Assembly: GCA_019358895.1 (NCBI GenBank) | Contig: JAHHIG010000005.1 | Span: 279,742 to 343,741 of the forward strand | Reading direction: 5' to 3' | From: Tildeniella nuda ZEHNDER 1965/U140 | GTDB lineage: Bacteria > Cyanobacteriota > Cyanobacteriia > Leptolyngbyales > Leptolyngbyaceae | Length of the DNA stretch: 64,000 bases | Shown: piece after piece, positions 44,561 to 53,571 of the stretch | How the letters are laid out: each line of letters begins with the position of its first letter | How positions within the stretch are numbered: the first letter of the stretch is position 1 | The notes under the pieces: model-generated | The model's input: the letters and a program-made list of their open reading frames with translations, nothing else | The model's database searches: none | Told to the model about the DNA's origin: nothing | Made by a program: the position numbers and the translations under genes

Positions 44561-44597
44561 TCGATCAATTGCATGGTTTTCGATCAATTGCATGGTT
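44561..44597. repeat. 19-bp tandem duplication upstream of the NblA-like gene
   Basis: TCGATCAATTGCATGGTT occurs twice with a 19-base period. It may be a duplicated operator or simply slippage. Confidence 0.6.
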
Positions 44598-44624
44598 GAC
44601 CTGCTGAAACAGCAGCGATCGTGT

Positions 44625-45629
44625 TCATAACACGTCCTGGCGTAGCTCCGGGAAAACTTTTGCAACTTTGCTCAACACATAATCGCCATACGTACCACGG
44701 AACTCATGCACGCTGGCATTGTCCCAGCGCTGTTCCTTTGCCTCTTCAACCAGCACCCCTTTCAGGTCGATCGGGTGTAGTGCTGCATCAAAATTGGGAT
44801 CGAAAAAGAAGGGAAAAGAGAGGCGATCGCGTCCTGATACATTTCTCACTCGATGCGGTGTCGAACGGTAAAACCCACCTGTAAGGCGATCGAGCATATC
44901 GCCAATATTACAGACAAAGGCATTGTCAATAGGTGGTGCATCAATCCAACCGGATTTTGATTTCACCTGCAAACCACCCAAACCATCCTGTTTCAATATT
45001 GTGAGCAACCCATAATCGGTATGCTCGCCCACACCCCAGGAAGGCGCTTCAGGACTGGTTTCTGGTGGATAGTTGAAAATGCGAAAGAGGATGAGTGGAT
45101 CAGTAGTGTAGCGATCGCGGAAGTAAGCAGCGTCCAATCCTAAACTGAGGGCAATGCCAGCCATCAAGGTGTGCCCCAGTTGGGTCATGACTGTCAGGTA
45201 TTCCAGCACTGTTTCACGAAACTGGGAAATCTCTGGAAACAGATTCGCTCCATGCATGGGAACCCCTTGTTGAACCGATGGATGTGCTGCGCTTAATTCC
45301 GCTCCGAAATAAATTCCTTCTTTCAAATCTGGCTGACCAGATGTTAGTTCACCGCCAACCGGAAAATAGCCACGCCAAGCACGACCACCTAATGCCATGC
45401 GAATCTGTTGTTTCGTTTCCACATCTTGAGCGAAAAACTGACGGCTGAGTTGCTCCAAGCGGTGTTGCAACGCTTCATCAATTCCATGCCCAACCACATA
45501 GAAAAAGCCCGTTTCACAGCACGCTTGTCGAATGTGGGTGGCAACCGTATTCGTTGCTTGACCTGCTACCAGAGCACTCAGATCAATTACGGGAATTTGA
45601 GAACTGTCGATCGATGATTGCGTTGTCAT
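44625..45629 (-). CDS. 2-oxoglutarate/Fe(II) dioxygenase, isopenicillin N synthase-like
   Basis: The 334-residue protein has the DIOX_N start (IPVIDLSALV, ETGFFYVVGHGI) and the catalytic domain with iron ligands H-x-D in GEHTDYG and His in STPHRV, plus R-x-S in RDRLSF for 2-oxoglutarate. It probably hydroxylates or desaturates a small molecule. A GTG four codons upstream (45641) is possible. It opens the minus-strand group with a methyltransferase and TauD. Confidence 0.9.
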   Translation of the reverse strand: MTTQSSIDSSQIPVIDLSALVAGQATNTVATHIRQACCETGFFYVVGHGIDEALQHRLEQLSRQFFAQDVETKQQIRMALGGRAWRGYFPVGGELTSGQPDLKEGIYFGAELSAAHPSVQQGVPMHGANLFPEISQFRETVLEYLTVMTQLGHTLMAGIALSLGLDAAYFRDRYTTDPLILFRIFNYPPETSPEAPSWGVGEHTDYGLLTILKQDGLGGLQVKSKSGWIDAPPIDNAFVCNIGDMLDRLTGGFYRSTPHRVRNVSGRDRLSFPFFFDPNFDAALHPIDLKGVLVEEAKEQRWDNASVHEFRGTYGDYVLSKVAKVFPELRQDVL

Positions 45630-45782
45630 CGTTGCTGCCACAGAGCAAGAGGTTGTTTGATGTATTCAACAATGATGACATGAAACTGAAATGACGACAA
45701 AAACCAACCGTTTGAAAGAATACCGCGTCTAACTCTGTAATTCGTGCAGCAATCGGATTGAGATCATGCGATGTCCAGTGAA

Positions 45783-46559
45783 TTAATGTGTGTGTAAGAA
45801 ACAATACCCGATATCAAAGTTTTGCTGAGTACGCAAATGACCGTACTGTTGATCCCATACTTCCGTCTTTAAATCCCGTTGCAAACGCGACAAGCCAGAA
45901 TCTCGTTCAGTAGCATTAAGCTTAGAAAATGATGAAATGCCATGACGAACTCTACGCTCTAGATACAGTTCTGGTCGTGCCCACCCAACAGCCATAAATG
46001 AGTCTGCCAGGTCGCGTGGCAATGGAAATGAAACCCGGTTGATGGCTTTACCTGTAATCGTCTTAATGTTAGATATTAAGGTTGAAATCGGCAAAAAGGT
46101 AGTCTCTACATCAATGATGAATGCAGGGAAATACTCTGTCAGCCAAAACTGACGAATCATCGCTGGATCATAAGTGAATAAAACAATTTGCCCCCTACCG
46201 ATAACTCGATAAATTTCCTGCAATGCCTGACGATCGTCCTGAAAGTGGTGAAACGCAAGCATAACAATCGCTGCATCAGCAGTTTGATCCGGCAGAGGTA
46301 AGTGCTCAGCGCAGCCATCAAACCACTGAATGGAAGGATGGGAAATGGCTTGCTCCCGCATGACAGCCGATGGCTCTACTGCCAGCACCTGATAACCCTG
46401 GTTGGCTAGAGGCAAGGCATACGATCCCGTTCCAGCACCAATATCAACGACTGTTGATACTGATGAAGCTTGTAAAATCCTTAGAAGCTCGGTAACGATA
46501 CGTGGATCGCTCCGCCTTGTTTGAACATAATTTCTACCGATCGTGTCATACAGCGCCAT
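45783..46559 (-). CDS. class I SAM-dependent methyltransferase
   Basis: The 258-residue protein starts MALYDTIGRNYVQTRRSDPR and has SAM motif I VVDIGAGTGSYALPLA, motif II-like VEPS and DAAIVMLAFHHF. It resembles UbiE-like/small-molecule methyltransferases. The substrate is unknown. It lies in a strand-consistent group with the two dioxygenases. Confidence 0.9.
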   Translation of the reverse strand: MALYDTIGRNYVQTRRSDPRIVTELLRILQASSVSTVVDIGAGTGSYALPLANQGYQVLAVEPSAVMREQAISHPSIQWFDGCAEHLPLPDQTADAAIVMLAFHHFQDDRQALQEIYRVIGRGQIVLFTYDPAMIRQFWLTEYFPAFIIDVETTFLPISTLISNIKTITGKAINRVSFPLPRDLADSFMAVGWARPELYLERRVRHGISSFSKLNATERDSGLSRLQRDLKTEVWDQQYGHLRTQQNFDIGYCFLHTH

Positions 46560-46615
46560 CTTCGTTTAGCAACTTGTTACACCGATTGAAGCCATGAAAA
46601 TTAAACCATGAAAAT

Positions 46616-46649
46616 ATTCAGGAGCAATCATGAACGTTTGCTCCTGAAT
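46616..46649. terminator. 12-bp-stem hairpin after tauD
   Basis: ATTCAGGAGCAA and its exact complement TTGCTCCTGAAT are separated by ten bases. It lies 20 bases after the tauD stop on the minus strand and is followed in that direction by ATATTTTC. Confidence 0.6.
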
Positions 46650-46668
46650 GCTCATTCATGCCGTTAAC

Positions 46669-47601
46669 TCAAGCCGCGATCGCACTCCGCTCTTCCGCTG
46701 CACTGCGGTTGTAATTGGTGGCATCGCCTTTGATGGCTTCACTATGCCGACCGTCGATGCTGATGGGACGATCGCCAACGATCGTGACCCGTTGCACATG
46801 ACGCGGCTGACCACCATAGTCATAAATGGCATAGTGTTGAGTCGCACGGTTGTCCCAGAAGGCGACATCACCAACCTTCCAGCGCCAGCGCACCGTATTT
46901 TCGGGACGAGTGACATAGGATTGCAGTAGGCGAATCAGGTCATCCGATTCGGTGGTGGAAAGCCCCTGAAGCTGACGGACAAATCCACCAATGAAGAGTC
47001 CCCGTTCGCCCGATTCGGGATGGACGCGCACGACGGGATGCAGGCTTTCATAAACCGTTGAAGTAAAGACCTTGCGATATGCCTTCAGTGCTTCAGACAC
47101 ATTGACGGCTGCTTCAGCATAGTCATAGGCATTACTATGAACCGCCCAGAGTTGATCAGCAAGGCTTCGTAGATGGGGTGGTAAGTCCTGGTAGGCAGTA
47201 ACAGAGTTTGCCCAGATGGTATCGCCCCCTGCTGGTGGGATTTCGATCGCCCGCAGCACTGAACCCAGAGGTGGGCGATCGACAAAGGTAACATCTGTAT
47301 GCCAGTTATTGGCACGGGCAGCCGTTCTGCCATAATCCAGATCGAGAATTTCCGGGTGTTCGGGTAGCGATGGTACGGTCGGGTGAGCCGTTGTGACTTC
47401 ACCAAACCGCCGCGCAAAGGCAACTTGCCCCGCCGCATCCAGTTGTTGCCCCCGGAAGAAAATGACTTTGTATTGCACCAATGCTCTACGAATCTGACTA
47501 ATGAAGTCATCGCTCAGATCCCCACTCAAATCAATGCCCAGAATCTTTGCGCCAATCCGTCCTGAAACGGGATGGATTTCAAGTGTTTCTGCCTGTCCCA
47601 T
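46669..47601 (-). CDS. TauD/TfdA-family dioxygenase (taurine dioxygenase-like)
   Basis: The 310-residue protein has the TauD pattern: iron ligands H-x-D in NWHTDVTF, the distal His in NRATQHYAIYDY and Arg in HVQRVTI. It is predicted to release sulfite from taurine or another sulfonate using 2-oxoglutarate and O2. AGGAGG precedes the ATG at 47601. A dyad TTAGATGATCTAA lies 30 bases upstream. It is in the same region as ssuA/ssuBC, consistent with sulfonate use. Confidence 0.88.
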   Translation of the reverse strand: MGQAETLEIHPVSGRIGAKILGIDLSGDLSDDFISQIRRALVQYKVIFFRGQQLDAAGQVAFARRFGEVTTAHPTVPSLPEHPEILDLDYGRTAARANNWHTDVTFVDRPPLGSVLRAIEIPPAGGDTIWANSVTAYQDLPPHLRSLADQLWAVHSNAYDYAEAAVNVSEALKAYRKVFTSTVYESLHPVVRVHPESGERGLFIGGFVRQLQGLSTTESDDLIRLLQSYVTRPENTVRWRWKVGDVAFWDNRATQHYAIYDYGGQPRHVQRVTIVGDRPISIDGRHSEAIKGDATNYNRSAAEERSAIAA

Positions 47602-47630
47602 AGTCAACCTCCTAAATGAGAAACGAATGA

Positions 47631-47643
47631 TTAGATGATCTAA
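47631..47643. promoter_or_regulatory. candidate operator upstream of tauD (TTAGA-N3-TCTAA)
   Basis: TTAGATGATCTAA is a perfect 5-bp dyad with a 3-bp centre. The same motif with another centre, TTAGATAGTCTAA, stands upstream of the drug-type ABC exporter at 56823-56835. Confidence 0.5.
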
Positions 47644-47684
47644 CTAATAAATCAAATTTTGCGGCGATCGATGGCTTTAGTCAA

Positions 47685-47770
47685 GCTTTGGATTAAAACC
47701 TCCGAGGTTTAAGCGACGACACTGGTAACGATGTTTGATTTTGGTTAAAACCTCCGAGGTTTGCGTAAGC
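47685..47770. repeat. paired palindromes AAAACCTCSGAGGTTT, copy 1
   Basis: AAAACCTCCGAGGTTT at 47695-47710 and again at 47747-47762, 52 bases apart. The right edge reads TTTGCGTAAG. Related copies: 53870-53962 and 60590-60685. Confidence 0.8.
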
Positions 47771-47788
47771 CATATCACCTACGATCCC

Positions 47789-49006
47789 TTAGTAGAGTGC
47801 TGCCAGCACCGTATCTGCCGCCTGACGGAGAGCCGTTGCCGCTCCTGCACTCATATCCCGTGGCGCACAAATGCGGTTTCTGATATAGGCGAGGGTAATG
47901 GCTCCTGCGGCAGCTACCAACGAATCGCTATTGTCCTTGCCACCAATGCGCCCCCAGGGGAGGGGCGTTGAATTGCCATGCAGCAAATAGTCTGCCAGCA
48001 AACGCAAATGCCAATCGATGGCTGCTCGAACGGCTGCCTCATCGCCTGCCGCTAATGCCTGCGCTCCAGAGTTCTTCAGAATATCGCCGATCGCCACATC
48101 ATGGTTATCACTCAAGCGCTCGGCGGCTTCTGCCCGATGATGGTTTGCCTGTGTAATCTCCACATCCAATGGCAATGGATTGCCGATCGGTTTCACACCC
48201 CAACGGCGACGTAACAGTAAATTATTCGTCGTACTGTCCGATCGCACCCGATGATAGGCGGAGCGCTGATTAAGGGCATCAAACCAGGCATTGATACGCG
48301 GAAAACGGGAATTGCCCTTGATGGTGTAATTTCGATAGACAGGTAAGCTTGCTGCGAGGCGATCGAGATGGGGACTATACATCAAATCCGCTAAACTAAA
48401 GCTGGAAAGAAAGAAGGGACTGGGATAATTTCCCAATGCCTGCTCCAGTGTGTCTAATTTGGCTTCAAAGGTTGTTTGCAAGTCTGCCAGTTCTTTGGCA
48501 TCGGTTGTTGGATGCCGCAGGAAATTATAGGCAGCACCCTTAAAACCATTGGTTTCAGCTTCTTCTACCCACTGTCGTGCAATGGCATTCTCGGCTGGAT
48601 CTTGTGGGAGTAGAGATGTTTCGGGAAAGCGCTCTTCCAGCGCCAGCAGAATGTCTTTTGATTCATAGATCAGATTGCCGTTGATCTTGGCGGCGGGCAC
48701 GAGGGCAGTCGGCACCAAATCCAGATACCATTGGGGTTTGTTGCTTAAGTCGATGAACTCGGTTTCAAAGGGAATTTCCTTCTCTTCCAGGGCAAACCAC
48801 ACGCGTTCGCAGAAGGGACACCAGGAATTGGTATCACGGTAGAGCAACACTGATGGTTTCTCACCGGGAGCAAGTTTCTGCAAACTGCTGGGAATGGGAG
48901 CAGTGGATGGAGATTGCCCGGGGCGGCGTACTCGACGGGCAGTGGTTTGGCTGAGAGCGGTTTCTAACAGATAGTCCCAGGTGGAAAGGGTTTCTCGAAC
49001 TGGCAT
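47789..49006 (-). CDS. glutathione S-transferase with C-terminal extension
   Basis: The 405-residue protein has a thioredoxin-like domain with CPFC (TNSWCPFCERVWFALEE), the cis-Pro segment LVPAAKINGNLIYESKDI, a helical domain (FFLSSFSLADLMYSPHLDRL) and an extra C-terminal region of about 140 residues (RWGVKPIGNPLPLDVEITQA ... ) that I do not recognise as a GST part. GSTs with a CPxC motif reduce or dehalogenate substrates (omega/lambda-like). Function in sulfur or quinone chemistry is inferred from neighbours. Confidence 0.85.
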   Translation of the reverse strand: MPVRETLSTWDYLLETALSQTTARRVRRPGQSPSTAPIPSSLQKLAPGEKPSVLLYRDTNSWCPFCERVWFALEEKEIPFETEFIDLSNKPQWYLDLVPTALVPAAKINGNLIYESKDILLALEERFPETSLLPQDPAENAIARQWVEEAETNGFKGAAYNFLRHPTTDAKELADLQTTFEAKLDTLEQALGNYPSPFFLSSFSLADLMYSPHLDRLAASLPVYRNYTIKGNSRFPRINAWFDALNQRSAYHRVRSDSTTNNLLLRRRWGVKPIGNPLPLDVEITQANHHRAEAAERLSDNHDVAIGDILKNSGAQALAAGDEAAVRAAIDWHLRLLADYLLHGNSTPLPWGRIGGKDNSDSLVAAAGAITLAYIRNRICAPRDMSAGAATALRQAADTVLAALY

Positions 49007-49412
49007 CGTTCACCTCAAAGAAGGGGTAGAGGAGTGAAGAGGGTAGAGGAGTAAAGAGACAATTGCAAGCATGAAGGTTACAGATAGAACCCTGTAGGGA
49101 TTTGTCACTACCAAACCTGTACAGGGGAGCGTTCAGAGATATTAATCTACGGTAAGTCTATCAATGAACTGTATTATAGCTACATTTGAGGATCTCATAG
49201 CTAACCGAAAAAAGCAAGCCAGGGAATTGATATATAACAGTTCTCACTTAAATGCGGTACAAGTTTTTAGTTTGAGGCAGAGGACAGGAGGCAGGAGGCA
49301 GAAGAAAAACCGCAGTCCTCTTTACTTCTGCCCTCTGCCCTCTGCCTTCTGCCTTCTGTCTGTTCTCCACCATACTTCACTTGACTAGAAACCGCTATAT
49401 CCGCAATGGGCA
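49007..49412. repeat. gene-free stretch with short tandem repeats
   Basis: The stretch around 49274-49365 contains GGAGGCA/GAAGGCA repeats and their complement TGCCTTC/TGCCCTC, so it can fold back on itself. It holds no supported gene. Nearby TACGGTAAG/TCTATC at 49151 may be part of the promoter for the GST gene. Confidence 0.6.
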
Positions 49413-50030
49413 CTATGCCAGCGTTTCGATCAGGTCTTTCAGCCGATTGTGCCCATCTCGAAAGACCGACCAACCATCTCCCACTAAGACAGCTTCAATG
49501 CGATTGAATGTTGCGAGACGACGAACAGAGGCGATCGCGGCTTCTCGATTTTGCAATTTGGCATCCGGTAAAAGCATCAAGCTGCCAGCACGATGGGCGC
49601 GGATCAAATCGCCTGTAATGAGGGTTGTTTCATCCAGCAGCAGCGCCAGTTCACCAGGGGTTTTGGAACCGTGTAGCTCGATCGCCTGCAACCCTGGCAC
49701 GATTTCTTCACCATCCGTCAGCCAGCGAAGCGGTTTTTTGCCATCATCTGTCAGGGGAAAGGTTGTCTTCTCTCTATGAGGGGCAGCAATTTGCGCGTCT
49801 GTTCGTCGAGCGATCGACTGCGCCTCTCGCACATGATCGGAGTTAGTAATGACAATCCACTGAGCGCCACCCAATGCTATGAGATGCGACCAGTCGTGCT
49901 CTGAGAGGGGAACGGGATCGATGAGCACATTGCCTTCAGGACGAATCCAGGCAACGCCATTAAAATCAATATTCCGCTCCAGGTCGAAGCTAGACCAACT
50001 ATAGAGATCGGGGCGATGGAGAGATTTCAT
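49413..50030 (-). CDS. metallo-beta-lactamase-fold-like protein with degenerate metal motif
   Basis: The 205-residue protein has the MBL-fold strand order (WIRPEGNVLIDP, WIVITNSDHVREA, GSKTPGELALLLDETTLITGDLI). The usual H-x-H-x-D-H is reduced to T-N-S-D-H, while a His (ELHGSKTPGE) and Asp (TGD) further on are kept. It may bind one metal or none. It is divergent from the GST at 50169; the shared gap has a half-site TTAGACCATCATACAG. Confidence 0.75.
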   Translation of the reverse strand: MKSLHRPDLYSWSSFDLERNIDFNGVAWIRPEGNVLIDPVPLSEHDWSHLIALGGAQWIVITNSDHVREAQSIARRTDAQIAAPHREKTTFPLTDDGKKPLRWLTDGEEIVPGLQAIELHGSKTPGELALLLDETTLITGDLIRAHRAGSLMLLPDAKLQNREAAIASVRRLATFNRIEAVLVGDGWSVFRDGHNRLKDLIETLA

Positions 50031-50168
50031 CAGCGTTCTGAATCAATTAGGCTAATCATTAGACCATCATACAGTTTGTGAATTATTAACAGAAGACTTG
50101 TCTTTCAAACGGGACTATGAAATACTCCAGATAAATCTACTGTAAATCTAGCGACAAACCGTACTATT

Positions 50169-50846
50169 GTGACTGCACTGCAACTCTACTTTGCTCGATC
50201 CTCCACCTTTGCCCAGCGTACGCGTGTGGTCTTGCTAGAAAAAGGCATTGACTTTACGCCAGTTGAAATTGACTTTCAAAATAAAGCGCCAGAGTTTTTG
50301 CAATTTTCCCGCTATGGCAAAGTGCCTGCCATCAAGCATGGTGAGGTCGAACTCTATGAATCTGCCATCATCAATGAATATCTAGAAGAGGTATTCCCAG
50401 AACCACCCCTTTTGCCTCATGATCCGGCTAGAAGAGCGATCGCGCGGATCTGGATTGACTATGCCAATACTCGCCTTGTCCCAGCGTTTAACAAGTTTCT
50501 GCGCGGTAAGGATGGGCAAGAACAAGAGCAAGGGCGACGCGAATTTCTCGAAGCACTGCTGTATGTAGAGCAAGAAGGCATAGGAAAATTGTCCGGTGAT
50601 GGTTCCTACTGGTTGGGAGACACATTGAGCCTGGTGGATATCAGTTTCTATCCCTGGTTTGAACGCCTACCACTACTGGAACATTTCCGCAAATTTACCC
50701 TGCCTGCTGAAACGCCTCGTTTACAAGCCTGGTGGCATGGGTTGCACGATCGTCCATCCATTCAAGCAGTTGCCAATCCAACCGATTTCTATATTGAACG
50801 GTTCACTAAAATTTTGGGTGAACCAGTTGCAGCAGTTCAGAAATAG
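50169..50846 (+). CDS. glutathione S-transferase family protein (paralogue A)
   Basis: The 225-residue protein from a GTG has the GST layout ([57 protein letters not shown]). It is a clear paralogue of the GST at 59693. In that copy the glutathione-site Cys is in [11 protein letters not shown]; here the same place reads SSTFAQRTR, so the Cys is lost and a Ser or Thr may substitute. A downstream GTAGGATG element follows, as with the paralogue. Confidence 0.88.
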   Translation: MTALQLYFARSSTFAQRTRVVLLEKGIDFTPVEIDFQNKAPEFLQFSRYGKVPAIKHGEVELYESAIINEYLEEVFPEPPLLPHDPARRAIARIWIDYANTRLVPAFNKFLRGKDGQEQEQGRREFLEALLYVEQEGIGKLSGDGSYWLGDTLSLVDISFYPWFERLPLLEHFRKFTLPAETPRLQAWWHGLHDRPSIQAVANPTDFYIERFTKILGEPVAAVQK

Positions 50847-50902
50847 GCTCAGAAGAAAATAAGTATATAAGGATTATGGGTTTAATAAAACCGAACACTT
50901 GC

Positions 50903-51001
50903 GTAGGATGTGTAAAGCCGTTCCGGCATCCCAGAAAAGCGCAGCGTAACGCATCGTCGGCGGAGATTGATGCGTTACGGCTAGTGCCTAACGCATCCTA
51001 C
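50903..51001. repeat. GTAGGATG..CATCCTAC element, copy 1
   Basis: The 99-bp element has inverted ends GTAGGATG/CATCCTAC and an inner GCGTAACGCATC/GATGCGTTACG dyad. It shares GCCGTTCCGGCAT and CCAGAAAAGCG with the copy at 57142-57240 (inverted) and the ends with 60457-60535. Confidence 0.75.
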
Positions 51002-51095
51002 AGAATTCGAGCTTATTTAATTCTCATTCCTAAGCTGCAGCCGTAGACTTCTCACTACTGAATTCTGAATTCTGACTACTACATTCTGCTTTGCT

Positions 51096-52058
51096 ATGAA
51101 ACTGCTTCTACCCACTGAATTTACATCTGAGTTGGAGCCAAAGTTAGCTCATCTTGATCCCGATTTGCAATTGGTCTGGGTGAATACTCACGGCGAATTC
51201 AAGGGCGATCCCAGTGATGCAGAGGTGTATCTTAACTGGTTTTATCTCAAGCCAGATTTACTCCAGCGTGTGTTGGGAGCGGCACCGAACCTGCGCTGGC
51301 ATCAAACCCTTAGTGCAGGCGTAAACCATATTCTCACGCCCTTGTATTTGCAGCGTGACATTACTCTAACCAATGGGGCTGGAACATTTGGCATTCCCAT
51401 TGCAGAGTTTGTGCTGACTTACATTTTGTTTCATGCCAAAAATATATCGTTTTTGCTGTCACTCCAGGCAAACCACACGTGGAAACAGAGTATTCAGCTA
51501 CCAACTCAGGAAGTCTTTGGTAAAAGCCTGTTGATTATTGGCGCGGGTAAGATTGGGCAAGAAATTGCCAAACGTGCCAGCGCCTTTGGGTTAAGGGTTT
51601 GGGGTTCTCGTCGCCATCCTCAACTCACACCGGGCTTTGAGCGCGTGGTTGGGTTGGATGAATGGCGATCGCTCCTCCCTGAAGCTGATTACATCGTTCT
51701 CGCCACCCCCCTGACTTCAGAAACCCACCACTTGATTGATGAAACGGCTTTACGGGCAATGCGTTCTACTGCCTATCTCATCAACATTGCACGAGGAGCA
51801 GTGGTAGATGAGGTTGCGCTCATTCGGGCACTGCAAGAGGGCTGGATTGCAGGAGCCGGACTGGATACGTTCCACACGGAACCTTTACCTCCAGAAAGCC
51901 CATTCTGGTCTTTGCCAAATGTGTTTGTCACCCCGCATTGTTCTGGCTTTTCACCTTGCATTGTAGAACGGGCGATCGCGCTCTTTCTAGACAACTTAGA
52001 CCGCTACCGGACGGGGCAACCCCTACGGAATGTAGTGGGCAAAACCTTAGGATATTAA
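51096..52058 (+). CDS. D-2-hydroxyacid dehydrogenase
   Basis: The 320-residue protein has the NAD site GAGKIGQEIA and the catalytic triad: Arg in NIARGAVVDE, Glu region in GLDTFHTEPLP and His in VTPHCSGFS. It is of the short GhrA-like group (no NH-rich catalytic-domain extension). It lies four bases before ssuA and probably shares its transcript, which may point to a sulfo-hydroxyacid substrate (inference only). Confidence 0.9.
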   Translation: MKLLLPTEFTSELEPKLAHLDPDLQLVWVNTHGEFKGDPSDAEVYLNWFYLKPDLLQRVLGAAPNLRWHQTLSAGVNHILTPLYLQRDITLTNGAGTFGIPIAEFVLTYILFHAKNISFLLSLQANHTWKQSIQLPTQEVFGKSLLIIGAGKIGQEIAKRASAFGLRVWGSRRHPQLTPGFERVVGLDEWRSLLPEADYIVLATPLTSETHHLIDETALRAMRSTAYLINIARGAVVDEVALIRALQEGWIAGAGLDTFHTEPLPPESPFWSLPNVFVTPHCSGFSPCIVERAIALFLDNLDRYRTGQPLRNVVGKTLGY

Positions 52059-52062
52059 ACCC

Positions 52063-53085
52063 ATGACACTTAAACGACGTGATGTTTTGCTTGGTTTGGC
52101 TGGTTTGAGCGTCCCGCTGATTGCCTCAAGCTGTGCCAATAACGCCTCCAATCCAACGGCTAATAGCCCGTCTGCTGAGCCTGTGGCGACCACTGCTGCT
52201 TCTGGTGCTCCAGTGCGTTTTGGCTATCAGAAATCGACGATTATTTTGAAAAGCAAAGGCGATATCGAGAAACGACTGAAAGCAGAAGGGGTAGAGGTGG
52301 AATGGAAAGAGTTTCCAGCAGGTCCACCATTGTTGGAAGCGTTGAATGCGGGCGCGATCGACATTGGTCCGGTCGGTGAATCACCGCCGATTTTTGCTCA
52401 GGCTGCGGGAGGCGATTTGGTGTATGCCGCCGCGATCGCGCCCAATCCAAAGGGATCAGGTGTTCTGGTACGCGAGGATTCACCGATTAAAGCAGTGGCA
52501 GATTTGAAGGGTAAAAAAGTTACTTTTGCGAAAGGATCAAGCGCCAACTATCTAATTGTGCAACTGCTCGAGAAAGCAGGCTTGAAGTATAGCGACATTC
52601 AGCCAATCTATCTTCCACCTGCGGATGCTCGTGCAGCCTTCGTGCAGGGAAATGCTGATGCCTGGGTGATTTGGGACCCGTTCTATGCTGCTGGCGAAAC
52701 CGGGATTAAATCTCGCGTCGTTGCCGATGGCGAAGGCTTGAACAAGATTGGTGGTTACTACATTACCTCGCGCAAATTCACCACCGAACGACCCAAACTT
52801 TTGAAAGCAATTTTGGAAGAAGTGCGTAATTTAGAAAGCTGGTCAGCCCAAAACCGGGATGAAGTCGCATCTGTGCTGGTCGATGCGCTAAAGCTGGATG
52901 CAGCAGCCGTCAAAAAAGCCACGCAACGCCGACAGTTTGGGTTGCAGCCCGTCACAGATGATTTGTTGACGGAACAGCAAAAAGTTGCTGATGCCTATTA
53001 TGATTTGAAGCTCATTCCTAAGAAAATCAGCATTCGTGATACGGTTTTACCACCTGACAAGGTGGCTGCCTACGCCTTGAGTTAA
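52063..53085 (+). CDS. ssuA: ABC transporter substrate-binding protein, aliphatic-sulfonate type
   Basis: The 340-residue protein has an N-terminal signal with twin Arg (KRRDVLLGLAGLSVPLIASS then Cys, a lipobox-like site). The mature part matches SsuA/NrtA-like proteins (VRFGYQKSTIILKSKGDIEK, GAIDIGPVGESPPIFAQAAG, KVTFAKGSSANYLI, WVIWDPFYAA). It captures sulfonates for the SsuBC transporter encoded 8.4 kb downstream. No permease or ATPase gene follows it directly. Confidence 0.88.
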   Translation: MTLKRRDVLLGLAGLSVPLIASSCANNASNPTANSPSAEPVATTAASGAPVRFGYQKSTIILKSKGDIEKRLKAEGVEVEWKEFPAGPPLLEALNAGAIDIGPVGESPPIFAQAAGGDLVYAAAIAPNPKGSGVLVREDSPIKAVADLKGKKVTFAKGSSANYLIVQLLEKAGLKYSDIQPIYLPPADARAAFVQGNADAWVIWDPFYAAGETGIKSRVVADGEGLNKIGGYYITSRKFTTERPKLLKAILEEVRNLESWSAQNRDEVASVLVDALKLDAAAVKKATQRRQFGLQPVTDDLLTEQQKVADAYYDLKLIPKKISIRDTVLPPDKVAAYALS

Positions 53086-53101
53086 CTTCTTGCACCAGAC
53101 C

Positions 53102-53170
53102 AGAAACCGGGTTTCTTGCGAAAAATAAAGGCGTGAAACCCTGAATCTTTGCTTGAGAAACCCGGTTTCT
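53102..53170. repeat. paired palindromes AGAAACCSGGTTTCT, copy 2
   Basis: 53102-53116 and 53156-53170, 54 bases apart, just after ssuA. The inner segment (AGGCGTGAAACCCTGAATCT) matches that of the copy at 58377-58444. Confidence 0.8.
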
Positions 53171-53232
53171 TAAACGCGCCTGTTCACCGGAAAGGATGAA
53201 GTTCTGTTGTACTTCAAATTTGCATTGGTATA

Positions 53233-53292
53233 TGAGTGAATGGAATGAGCAGCAGATCATTCAAGACCAGATTGCCTACTACGCACAATCGC
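53233..53292 (+). pseudogene. N-terminal remnant of a SAM methyltransferase
   Basis: An ATG opens MSEWNEQQIIQDQIAYY, which resembles the beginning of small SAM methyltransferases (usually followed by RARAxEYD). The frame changes to unrelated residues and stops about 18 codons later. The preceding GGAAAGGATGAAG could be its old ribosome site. Confidence 0.4.
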
Positions 53293-53319
53293 CTAATATT
53301 TCGCAAATCTGGCTGGTAA

Positions 53320-53504
53320 GCTCTTATGCCAGCGACTAACCCTGGTAATGCAGCAACCGTACTGGTTGCATTGGCAATCACGGGTGGCATTCCCATAAGG
53401 AGCAGTGCTGGAAACATGATTAAACCTCCGCCTCCCGCTACCGAATTTAAGGCTCCACTGGAGAGAGAAGCGAGAAAGACCAGGCAACCTTGTGTAAATG
53501 TCAT
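53320..53504 (-). pseudogene. TauE/SafE (TSUP) sulfite-exporter N-terminal remnant
   Basis: The frame from ATG 53504 encodes FLASLSSGALNSVAGGGGLI, MFPALLLMGMPPVIANATST and VAALPGLVAGIRAY. This is the start of TauE/SafE family exporters, which often accompany taurine or sulfonate genes. About 200 residues are missing; beyond residue 60 the sequence is antisense to the methyltransferase fragment. The location next to ssuA suggests it once belonged to this pathway. Confidence 0.75.
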
Positions 53505-53571
53505 ACTGGTCGCTGTAAAAGTTTTGCGGGGCGATATCTGTATCGTTACTGTCGCGTGATTTCAGGTTGCC

